This document shows, one piece after another, positions 20,776 to 30,900 of a DNA stretch of 64,000 nucleotides. The stretch covers positions 51,771 through 115,770 of the forward strand of contig JASAOO010003545.1 in the NCBI GenBank assembly GCA_030849075.1. The letters run 5' to 3'. The stretch comes from Zelonia costaricensis. Lineage: Eukaryota; Euglenozoa; Kinetoplastea; Trypanosomatida; Trypanosomatidae. Within the stretch, counting starts at the first letter, position 1. The number at the start of each line of letters is the position of its first letter. The position numbers and the translations under genes are program-made. Under the pieces are notes generated by a model that was given only the letters and a program-made list of their open reading frames with translations, did no database searches and was not told the DNA's origin.

Positions 20776-23700
20776 ATGGGGCTTCACACGCCACTCGCGG
20801 TGCAGCGTGCGAGGTGCAAAGAGGCCTCACACGCGTTACCGACATCGTCCACATCAGCGTCTGGATCCCCACGCACACCGGCTAGGGGCGTCGCCGGCGT
20901 CAGAAGCGGCGGCGAGCGGCGCAACCGTTTCACCGCATCGGCATTCTCGTGCTCCAGCACCTCCACACCGTGCACGCGCCCGTTGGGTGGGGTGGTGACC
21001 GCGTCGATCACCGACACCGCCATCACCGTCACCGCCGGCGCGACCGGTGTCCGCAAACTGTGCAGCGAAAGGAGCGACGGCAGCGCCGTGGTGGACGAGC
21101 CAGCGATATCGTCATCACGGGCGCCGCGCTGCACCAACTCTGCTCCCCACACGACGTCAACCCCACGGCGCACGGCTGACCCGACGATGCAGGCCTGCAG
21201 CCGCAGTGCAAGCTTCTCCTTTACACCGCATGACGAGAACGCCTCGCCGGCGTTGCAGGTGCTACCAGCACCGGCAGGGCAGCGGAACGTGTGTGCTGCT
21301 CCGGCAGTCACAGGCGCTATCGACAACACCGGCGACGACGGCGATGATGGCGACGGTGCCGACGCGTTTTTGGGGTTCGCATCGGGCACGTCTGAGCGGC
21401 GTCATGCCCAGGGTGTACGCGGAGCCACTGCGCAGCGGTCACAGCGCAGCAGCAGCAGCAGTCGTGCAGGCAGCCACAACCAAGGGGGCAAGCGCCACGA
21501 GGTCAAGCGCACTACCACGGCGACGACGACCACGACGACAACGACGTCGGTGCCGTCCACAGGGTGCCTCTCCTCGTCCTGCACAGCACTTCCCGGTGAC
21601 AGCGCCGTGGCGCACGACTTCCCATGCAGCCACCACGGCCGCGGCGCGTGCCACAACGCAGACGCGGCCCACGCGTCCACGAGCGGCCGCGGTGCGGCGG
21701 CGGCCAGCGACAGCGTCCGGTGGTGCCTCGACGCGACAGCCCCCGCCGCCGCCTCAGCAGCATCGGCAGCGGCGGCGGCGGATCTTGAAAGCAGCGCTGT
21801 CGGCCGTGATGGCGTTCGTGGGTGCTGGACGATGGCGCCACGTGTGTGCGGCGTGAACGAGGTCCTGCGGCTGGCCGCGGAATCTTCGACAGCCACAGCG
21901 ACCGACACTGATGCAGCAGCAGCGGCGGCGGTGCCGCTCCCGCGTGGGGCTCACCAGACAGGCACCGCCCCCACCGTCGCGTCGGCCGCGCTCCTCACGA
22001 AAGCGGCCGACGCGTTCCCAGTGTGGCACGCCCCGCTGCTGCTGAAGCTGCACGGCAACAGCGCGGGCGGCACGTACATGGTGCGACTGGCGCACCCGCC
22101 AGCCGAAGCGGCGGCAACCACCACCACAACGACTCCGTCAGCGGCGGCGGCGGCGGCCGCCAACATCGTGGCCGTCTTCAAGCCGCGCGACGAGGAGATC
22201 GGGCAGGAGTGCAACCCACACGAGAACCGCGAAAGCGACCGCAGCGAGGCCTTCGCCCCGGGCAGTGGCAGCCGCCGCGAGGTGCTCGCATACTGCCTCG
22301 ACCACGGCCACAACGCGGGGGTGCCGCCAACGCTGGAGGTGGCCTCAGCGTACTGGACAGCGGCCTGCGGCGCTGATGCAGGGCGGAGTGGCAGACGCCG
22401 CGCGCTTGTTTCCCAAGCCCCTACAGCTGCTACTGCTGCTGCGGAGGGCGGCATCAACACGTCTACGTGCACCCTCGGCTTTGTGACCGCGGCCGTAGCC
22501 GCCGCTACAGCGGTGCCCGGCGCAGGCCCACGCCGCGCGGAAGGGGTGCATGCCCCTCGCAATGCCGTCACAGCGGCCTGGGTGAGCGAGCAGGAGGCGC
22601 GGGAGGGACGTGCTGTGCCGACGCACGCGCAGGTGGGCAGCCTGCAGCTCTTCGTGCCGGGCTGTCAGGAGGCGGCGGATGTGCTGCCGGGCCACTTCGA
22701 CACAGACGAGGTCCACGCGCTCGCCATCTTCGACATTCGCACGCTGAACGGCGACCGACACGGCGGCAACGTGCTCGTGCAGAACTACCAACGCCGCCGC
22801 CGCGCGCGCGGGGGCAGTGGGGTGGACACGCGGTGCAGCAGCCCGATGGGGAGGAGCGGCCCGCACAGCCCCGTGCGTCGCCGTCCCCCGGGCCCGCGCA
22901 ACCTCGCCGACGATCTCTTTCCCGCCACCCGGGCGCAGAGCAACGCGGGAGGGGAGGGGGGTGATGACGAAGTGGTTGTCGAAGAGCGGCCGCACTTGAT
23001 TCCCATTGACCACAGCTACATCTGCCCGTCCGGCTACGCGGACCCCGACTACGAGTGGCTGGCCTGGCCGCAGGCAAAGAGGCCCTTTTCTGCGCGCAAC
23101 CTCGCCTACATCGCTGCGCTGGATGCGGACGCGGACGCGGAGCTCGTGCGGGCGGCCCTGCTTGCCCACGGCTACGTCAACGCGCACCGCAACCGGGATG
23201 ACGACGCCGAGAGCGGCGACGAGGGCGGTGACGGTGGCGGTCGTGCAAGCGAAGCCCTGCACGCTGAGGTGCGCAGGGACAACGCTGGTGGGACCGCGAC
23301 AGCGTCCCCGCCGTGCGGCGCGCTCCTCATGGATGATGGCGTGCAGCGCGCCAGAGCACCCACGCGCGCCTACACCGAGTCCAAGCTCGCTTTCACCGCA
23401 GCGCGGCGGGCACCCGAGCTTGCACTTATGAGTCTTGACGACCTCACCGTGACTTCACCGCCACATGCGAAGGCCGCAGCTACGCGAGGTGGGGTGTCGG
23501 CGTCGAGCACCACGTCTGTGCTGTCGCGCGTGCGTGCGTGGGACGTCGCTACCACCTCCGTCAGCGCTGCACGTGCACACATCGCCCACAAAGACAATGG
23601 CGCTGCTGCTGCTGCTGCTGCTGCTGCTACAGCGCGGGCCCGTGCGGTGGACACGGCGTGGTCTCCGTCCGCCGCCTCCTCCGCCTCCTCCGCGTCCTCT

Positions 23701-24048
23701 GCAGCGTCGGCCATCGACTCCTCCACCAGCGCTTCCACCTCACAGGAGTTTGACGTGGGGGCGGGGGCGGCGCTGATGCCCGTGACGTACGACAGGGACG
23801 CGGCGGATGCCGCGGCGGAGGTCATTCGCTGCACGACGCGGCTCCTGCAAATCGCCGCGCTTGAGTTTGGCATGACGGCCTACGACATCGGCGGTCTCTG
23901 CCGCCGCCCGCGTGTGGCACAGGCGTCCGTGCTGGAGGAGGTGGTTGAGGAGGCCCGCGATGAGCTGACGTGGGAGCTGGTCTGGCCGCGCTTCGACGCG
24001 GTGGTGCGCGAGCGTCTGTCCAGTGTCGCGGCGCGTGCGTCGGTGTAG
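20776..24048 (+). CDS. Phosphatidylinositol 4-kinase, type II / plant-gamma-like
   Basis: A 1090-residue protein. Residues 1-420 are low complexity (Ala/Thr/Ser/His). The kinase domain is in the second half: VFKPRDEE at 466-473 (K468 is the probable ATP-binding Lys), REVLAYCLDHGHNAGVPPT from 501, catalytic loop D653-I-R-T-L-N-G-D660-R-H-G-G-N665 and the metal-binding Asp in LIPIDHS (D745), then WLAWPQAKRPFS. These are the ordered motifs of the PI3/4-kinase fold in type II and plant PI4K-gamma enzymes, which phosphorylate phosphatidylinositol at position 4. Inserts of about 70 residues lie between D660 and D745 and again after 790; a helical C-terminus follows. No ubiquitin-like domain is seen. 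A GTG-started upstream extension to 20695 is not used; 20776 is the first in-frame ATG. Confidence 0.88.
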   Translation: MGLHTPLAVQRARCKEASHALPTSSTSASGSPRTPARGVAGVRSGGERRNRFTASAFSCSSTSTPCTRPLGGVVTASITDTAITVTAGATGVRKLCSERSDGSAVVDEPAISSSRAPRCTNSAPHTTSTPRRTADPTMQACSRSASFSFTPHDENASPALQVLPAPAGQRNVCAAPAVTGAIDNTGDDGDDGDGADAFLGFASGTSERRHAQGVRGATAQRSQRSSSSSRAGSHNQGGKRHEVKRTTTATTTTTTTTSVPSTGCLSSSCTALPGDSAVAHDFPCSHHGRGACHNADAAHASTSGRGAAAASDSVRWCLDATAPAAASAASAAAAADLESSAVGRDGVRGCWTMAPRVCGVNEVLRLAAESSTATATDTDAAAAAAVPLPRGAHQTGTAPTVASAALLTKAADAFPVWHAPLLLKLHGNSAGGTYMVRLAHPPAEAAATTTTTTPSAAAAAAANIVAVFKPRDEEIGQECNPHENRESDRSEAFAPGSGSRREVLAYCLDHGHNAGVPPTLEVASAYWTAACGADAGRSGRRRALVSQAPTAATAAAEGGINTSTCTLGFVTAAVAAATAVPGAGPRRAEGVHAPRNAVTAAWVSEQEAREGRAVPTHAQVGSLQLFVPGCQEAADVLPGHFDTDEVHALAIFDIRTLNGDRHGGNVLVQNYQRRRRARGGSGVDTRCSSPMGRSGPHSPVRRRPPGPRNLADDLFPATRAQSNAGGEGGDDEVVVEERPHLIPIDHSYICPSGYADPDYEWLAWPQAKRPFSARNLAYIAALDADADAELVRAALLAHGYVNAHRNRDDDAESGDEGGDGGGRASEALHAEVRRDNAGGTATASPPCGALLMDDGVQRARAPTRAYTESKLAFTAARRAPELALMSLDDLTVTSPPHAKAAATRGGVSASSTTSVLSRVRAWDVATTSVSAARAHIAHKDNGAAAAAAAAATARARAVDTAWSPSAASSASSASSAASAIDSSTSASTSQEFDVGAGAALMPVTYDRDAADAAAEVIRCTTRLLQIAALEFGMTAYDIGGLCRRPRVAQASVLEEVVEEARDELTWELVWPRFDAVVRERLSSVAARASV

Positions 24049-24085
24049 GGCGCGATGGTGCAACTGCTTGTCTTCGTTTCGTGCT

Positions 24086-24147
24086 CGTGTGTGTGTGTGT
24101 GTTGTGTGTTGTGTGTGTGTGTGTGTGTTGTGTGTTGTGTGTGTGTT
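24086..24147. repeat. (GT)n with interspersed GTTGTGT units
   Basis: Sixty-two bases of GT repeat broken by TT at regular points, beginning 38 nt after the PI4K-like stop codon. Confidence 0.9.
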
Positions 24148-24677
24148 TCGATGATCGCCTTGTCCAATATGCCGACGGACGGCGTGGGTGCGGGGGAGAG
24201 AGCTTCCTGCCACCCTCCTCTCTGCGCGTACATGCAGGCTTGGATACACATGTCCCCACCGTCTTGAAGGAGAACATTGTGTGTCGCGCGAGATGGATTT
24301 GCGGTGCATCGAACGTCGTCCTCACCTCGCGAAAGTGGCCTCACCGCACCGCGGCTTGACATCTGCGACGACCTTGTGCCAGCCTCTTGCAAGCACCTTG
24401 CCTCCTCCCTCGCTGATGAACGAGGCCATGCGCAGCGCTCGAGGGAGCGTTCTGTGACGATGACCAAGTTGGGTGCGAGGGGCTTGTTGACTCTTGCATT
24501 CGAGCGGAAGAGTACATCTCGGCGCTCCGACACACACACAATCACACATACGCGCACTTGCGTCAAATATGTGTGTCTGCCTGTGTCTGCCTGTGTATGT
24601 GTGTGTGTGTCTCTCTCTCCACTTCTACACGCACTCTTCCCTCCCCTCCCCCTCTGCTCGCTCCATCTCCTTAACGA

Positions 24678-24714
24678 CCCCCCCCCCCCCATCCCCCCAT
24701 CCCCCCATCCCCCC
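24678..24714. repeat. C-run with tandem ATCCCCCC units
   Basis: A C homopolymer is followed by three consecutive ATCCCCCC-type octamers, in DNA upstream of the large CAP-like gene. Confidence 0.85.
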
Positions 24715-24972
24715 TCGCCCCGCTCCACAGCCTACTCTGCCTGCACGTGCTTGAGCGGCGACGCGTGTGTCTGTGCAGCTTCGTACGTTGACCCGTGGCT
24801 GCGAGAGTTACTTCTCTTCGCTTCATACACACACACAAACGCAGACACACACACACACACAAACGCAGACGCACACGTAAGGCGTGCGTACATGTATAGT
24901 ACACCCCAGCTCATAGCCGAGCTTTATTTCTCGTTGTTTCCTTCCTTCCTGGGTTGACTGCTTTTGAAGCCG

Positions 24973-27900
24973 ATGCCGACCACAGAGCTCGCGCGTCCGC
25001 CAGGGCGGCGGTCGATCCAGATTTACGGCCGACCCCCCTCTGGTGATGCGAGCGGCCGCGCTTCCGGCTCCGTCGGCGTCGTGTCCGGCATCTTCTCCCT
25101 CAAGTCAGACGACGCCACGGCGCCGCCGGGGTACGGCACCTCCGCGACGCTGGGCGCGTCCACGGGGACGGCGATTGGGCTGCAGTCCTCGCCGCTGCCC
25201 ACCGCCAATGCCGACGTCAGCGTGAAGCGGTCGCCTGCCGGGGAAGTGGCGGAGGCGGCTGCCGGGCCCGGCGCAGCCGCGGGTGTCACCGCCGCCGCGG
25301 TGGCGCAGGCGGCGACCACGACGATCCGGGGGCTGCGTGGGCGGCTGAACGAGGGCACCGTCCACCGCGCCCTCTTCCCCGCCCCGCCGTCGTCTATGGC
25401 CGTCGCCTCCGGCCGCACCACGCTGCACACCGCGCCCGACCCGCTCAGCTCCACGGCACGCCCCACCCAGTCACGCCACGGTGTTGGCACCGGGAACGGG
25501 AAGGTGCTGGTGCGGCTGCCGTCGAACGTTCGCGGCATCGCCGCGGCGGCGCGGGCCGCTCCCGCCTCCCGCGCCGATGCGTCCATGGGGGTGGCGGAGC
25601 TGGTACAGGAAGCCGGGCTGAGCCGGACGTGGGCCGCGAACTTCAGCAGCCCCGGGACGCTGCGGGAGACGGTGAGCACGAGCGCGGACGCGTACAGCGT
25701 CTTCGAGGAGGAACTTGTCCAGGAGCTGAACGAGATGCGGCGGGCTCCGGCGGCGTACGCGGCGGTGGTGGAGCGGGAGGCGACGATGGGGGCCCCGTAC
25801 GTGCTGGAGACGGACCTGTACTTTGCTGACGAGGCCGCCGCGGAGAGCGCCGCCATCGACCTGCGCCGCCGCGTGGAGGAGCAGTACACCGGCGTGTCGG
25901 CTGAGGCGGCGTCGACGGGCGTCAGCGCCAACGGCAACAACAACAACAACGGCGGCGGCGGTGGTGCGGCTGGGGCTGGTGCCGTGACGCGTGGTGCCAC
26001 CCGCGTGCTCGCGCCCCGCGGGGCTGGGGCTGCTGGTGCGGCGGGTGCTGGCGCCGCGTCGGGCGCGAGTGCGGGGGGCAACAGTGGCGCAGCAGAGAGG
26101 GAGAGGCGCCGCACAAAGAAGGGCGGCGGCGGTGGCGGTGGTAGCTCCCCGCGCTCACCGGGCCTCAGCCCCGGCGCAGCGGCATCGACGGGTGGGCACC
26201 CGCGTCGGCGCAGTAGCCGCCCGACGTCGGCGTCTGCGCAGGGGTCGGCGACGGCGCCGCGCCGCGAGATCACCCCCACGGATCACCCCGGCGGCAGCGT
26301 GTGCGGCAGCGGGTCCGCCACGGTGGCGCAGGTGTCGGTCGCCGTGCCAGGCGAGCAGACACTGCAGGCGCAAGGACTGCGGGAGCTGACGCTGGCGCAG
26401 CTGCGCAACCAGTTTCGCTGCCAGCAGCGCTACCGCGCCGCGCTGGAGACGGCACTGCGCGACCTGCGGCAGGCGCACAAGCAAGCCGAGGCCGCGCAGC
26501 TCGCGACGTGGGCCGCGGAGGACGAGAAGGCCATGCGAAAGGGGCGCCGCTCGATGTTGCCCAACTTCGTGGGCGGAAACGTGAGCACCTCCTCCGGGGC
26601 CGCGCACAGCAATAACACCAGCGTCTCCAGCATGGTGAACGGCGGCGTCGCGGGGGTGCCGGGGGCGCCGGGCATGGGCGGCGCAGGCGGCAGCGCGTCC
26701 CCGGCGGCGGCTGCCGCGGCGGCGCAGCACCTCAAGAAGCTCAGCCACGTCAGTGCCGGTCCCGCACCGCGCTCTAGCGGGGCCTCCGAGGACGCCGTCG
26801 CACTGCGCCGCAGCGAGGAGGCGGTGCTGCTGCGTAGCACGCACGTCGCCCGCGTCCAGCACGTCGAGCAGGAGCTGCGCGAGGCGCGTGACGCGTGCCG
26901 GCGCAGCATGATCGCGGCAAATCTCGTTCTCGACGTTGTGCGGGCCCTGCGTGAGGCGCGGCCTGCCCCACCCGTGCAGCGGCACCGCGGCCTCTCCCTC
27001 GCAGCCCGCGACACGGCCGACATCTACTACGGCGACGAGGAGCGGGTGTCGGCGCTGCAGGACTTGTTTGCGGCCTCGCGCAACTCCCTCGTGGGGCTGG
27101 CAGAGCCGCTCACCGCATCAGGCAACGGGGGCACCGCCTCCGCGGCTGCGGCCGCTGCCGCCGCCGCCGCGAACGTCATCCCGTCCACACTGGAGCGCCT
27201 CTCGCGTCGGCTGGAGCAGCGCTTCCACGACGAGGCCCGCGCGCAGGAATCGGCGAACGTGGCGGCCATGGCGGCCGCAAGCGGGCACACGCCACCGGGC
27301 TGGACCGGCCGCTTCGGGGATGGCGAGGAGAGCGAGTTGCACGATGTGAGCCGCGCGGAGCCGGTGCCGTCGTGGGTGGTGCCGCTGCTGGGCGAGGAGG
27401 CGTCGCTGCTCGCCGCGGTGGCCCAGGACGCGTGCTCCATGTACGGCTACGTATCGGGCGAGGTGCGGGGCCTGCACCTGCAGGCCAGCGCCGGCAGCCC
27501 GCGCGCGCTGCTGCTGCAGATGATAATGGGCCTGCTCACGCCGGTGCTGGACTTGTCGAATCACAGTCTGCCGGGCGGCCGGCGGCCGGCGGCCGCGCGG
27601 GGGACGTTGGCGGCGCCCACCACGGGGCAGGGCGCGAGTGCGACGCAGCGCTACGCCGGCGTGCGGGTTGAGGGCCGCGTGTACGCTGCGACCGACGCCA
27701 GCGCTGTCCCGACGGGCGACGTGACACCCGCTGGAGTCGGCCTCAGTCTTCTCGGCAGCGCCGCGGCAGTGTCGACGGAGGGACAGCCGAACACGACGCT
27801 GCCCCCTTACGACCAGCCGCACCGCCGCTCGCCAGCCCCGCTGCTCGAGTTTGACGAGATGGACCCGGCGCCGGCGGTGTGGCTGGCCACCGGCGACGTC

Positions 27901-30900
27901 CCCTTCAACGCAACCCACCGTCGCGGCAGCGGCGGCGGGCGCCGGGGCGCCACTTCGACGGACACGTCGCACGCGCAGCGGGCCGCGGCGGCGGCGGCGC
28001 AGCGGCTCTGGCCGCTCCTGTGGGCGGGTGCGTACTCGGTGGGGTGTGGCTGGCAGCAGCTCTGCGGGCGGCGCCATGTGCCCACCTTCGCCCAGGCCTG
28101 CGAGGAGCAGCAATCCCAGACGGGCGCACTGTGCAGCCCGTCCCGCGGCGACGGCACCGCGTTGATGGGCGGTGGGGGCGGCGATGGTGGCGGCGGCGCG
28201 GACGGCAGGGGCGCGCCGCTCCCTCTCCTCGCCGATGCCTCCTCCGGCCCCGTCGTCTGCACGACGCTCCTCTTCGCCTCGGGCTTCGAGGAATACGAGG
28301 TGGTGCGCGGCTGCAGCGACATGAGCCCCGCCGCCGCCCGCCGCGTCGTGCAGAGGACCTCGGCCGCGGTGCACGACGGGGACGCCACGGTGGGGCCGGG
28401 CAACAACAGTGCTCGCAGTGCACCCGCAAGCCTTGTCGCCACATTGACCGGAGCTGCAGCAACCGCTGCTGCTGCCGCTGTTGGTGGTGGCGGCGGCGGC
28501 GGCATGGCTGACCGCATCGCAGACGTCGTGGAGGCGCGCCGCGCTGCCGTGGACGTGCACTCGACGATGGGCGTCACTCTCTTGACCCCAACGATGCACC
28601 CGATACAGGTGCCCGCCGGCGACCCCGCCAGCCGCGTGGTTTGCGTTGCCGTGCGGGTGCCCCACTTCGCTGTCGAGAGCGCGAGCACTGCGCAGAGCCC
28701 GGCTGCTGCTGCCGCTGCTACCGCTGGGGATGATGCTGCCGTGAGGGCGAAGCAGCAGCTCAGCGACAGCGGAGGTAACGCGACGGGCCGGCACCACGAG
28801 CCGGCGATTCACGTTGCGGCGCAGGTGACGCGGCAGAGCGAGCTGACGCCGGCGCACCCGACCACGTGCGCCGCCGAGGTGCTCGCCCAGCGCAGCCCCG
28901 TCGACCCGTCGGTCTGGCTTGTATTTGTGGACACGACGGCGGCCTTCCAGCGGCACTCGGAGGCGGCGGCGGCGGCGGCCGCGGCGTCCACCGCTGCGAC
29001 GAGCGTGTCGACGAACGACACCAGCGGGGTCCTGACCCGGCCTGTGACGTTCCCAGGCGCCACGCCGCGCACCTCGGCGCTGTCGGCTGTGTCGACGTCG
29101 ATGTCAACGCCGACGCCTGCGAGTGCCGTGCCGATCGCCTTGCACATCTACGCGAAGGACATGAGCGAGCCCACCGCCGAGTACGAGCACGTAGCTTTTA
29201 TCCGCCTCCAGCAGGCTCCGGCCGCCCACGGGAGTGGCACCCGCGGTGGTGCCGGGCACGGGACAGTGCTGTCGGCGGCAGGCACCAACGCGGCCCTGCC
29301 GGCGCTCCCATCCACGACGGCGACCGGCGCGGCCATCTTGATGGCCGCCGAGTGGCAGTTCCTGCTCGCTGGCCTCTCCTGTGCGACCACCGCGTGGCCG
29401 GTCGCGTTGGTGTCTGGGCTGCCCACCACCACCGGCGCCCCGCTGGCATTGGGTGGCGGTGGCGGTGGCACTGCACCTGCCGCTGCTGCGGCGGCGCCTG
29501 CGGCGGTGTCCGCTGGTTGGCCGACGCTGCATGAGCCGCTGCTGGGGCGCGACGGCGTGCTGCTGGCGCCGCTCACGGCGAGTCTGCGCGACGCGGCACC
29601 CACTGTGAGTGCCGACGCCGCAGCGACGGCGCGCCTCTTCCGCGCCGCCTCCAGCCTCCCACCCGATGGCGGTGTCACCGGCTTCGCAGCCTCCGCTTCC
29701 GCGGCGCTGTCGTCCATGTCGTCTGCCGCGGCCGGACGCGTGATTCGCGTGGCCGTGCAGCTTCCCGTGAACGCGAACGAGCGGTGGTGCCGCCGGCGCC
29801 TCTCCACCCTGCGGCGGCTGCAGGCGAAGCTGGAGGCGGAGATTGCGGCGGAGGGGGACGACATCAGCGCGGCCGCTCGGGCGAAGGGAGACCGGGCCGT
29901 AATCCCCGCCGCACTGGCGGACGTGGTGTCGCCGGAGCCGTCGCTCAGCATGACCGATGTCGACGCCCCCAGCGCGGTGGCGGCCGGTGTGCTCGCGGAC
30001 GCGAAGGCGCCGCTCTCGCGAAGCCTCTCCACCGCGATGCCGGCGGCGCTGAGTGCGACGGTGGTGGGCGCCGGCGGCGGCAGCGCGGTGACCACGACGC
30101 CGCTCTGTGCGTCGTTCGTGGACGGCGACACCTCCGTGACGACTGCTGGCGCAGGCACCGCCGCGTCCCCGGTCAGGACGAAGGGAAAGGGCGCCAACGC
30201 CAGCAACAGCGACAAGAAGAAACCTGCGGCCGCGGCGGAGGGCAAGCGAGGCGCGAAGAAGCCGGCGGCGGCCGGTGACGGCGCGTCAGCGGCATCCCCG
30301 TCCGCCTCCTCCCTCAGCGCGGGTGCGGCTGGCACGGCCACCGGGTCGCCTGTGAGTGGCGGAGCTGCGGCCGCCGGCGCGGCGCCCGGCAATGGAGCCG
30401 GATCGCGCCGCCGCACGTTAAGTGTTTACACGACGCCGCGGCTGCCGGAGAGCGAGGCGCTGCGGGAGTACGAGGACATTACGCGTCGCGCCGCTGGGGC
30501 GCCCGGGGCGGGGGTGGTGCAGCGCATGGGCAGCCTCCCGGCCGCCCTGCAGCCCACCATGATCTCCATCGTTGACCTCCGCGCCCTTGCGGCGCGGCTT
30601 CACGCGGACGTGCAGGTCTGGCAGGCCCACTTGACGCGCGTGCGGCCCATTCTCACAAACGAGCGTGAGCGCCTCGCTAGCGAGATTGTCAAGAAGAAAG
30701 GCAAGGAGCAGCTGCGACTGCAGCACGATCACGACGACGTGGCGAATGAGCTGTCATCGGTGGAGAAGGGGGTGGTGGCGCTCAAGGCGTCGGCGGCTGC
30801 CGCCACTGATGCGCTGCGGCTGCGCGAGCGTACGCAAGTGCTGCGCCGCGCGCGTGCCGTCCGCATCGCCGACGAGCTTGCGAGTATTGCGGCGTCCGCG

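Larger units (their letters stand above)
24049..24972. other. Intergenic region
   Basis: A 924-bp gap: a (GT)n/(GTTGTGT)n tract at 24086-24147, about 350 bp of mixed sequence (24150-24520) free of simple repeats, CA/GT tracts, an 'ATCCCCCC' tandem repeat (24678-24714) and CA tracts at 24824-24865. A T/C-rich stretch (24923-24950) precedes the next ATG. No gene is seen. Confidence 0.65.

Noticed and set aside
27118..28956. 612-codon antisense open frame opposite the CAP-like gene
   Set aside because: Shadow of an Ala/Gly-rich coding sequence; no independent support.
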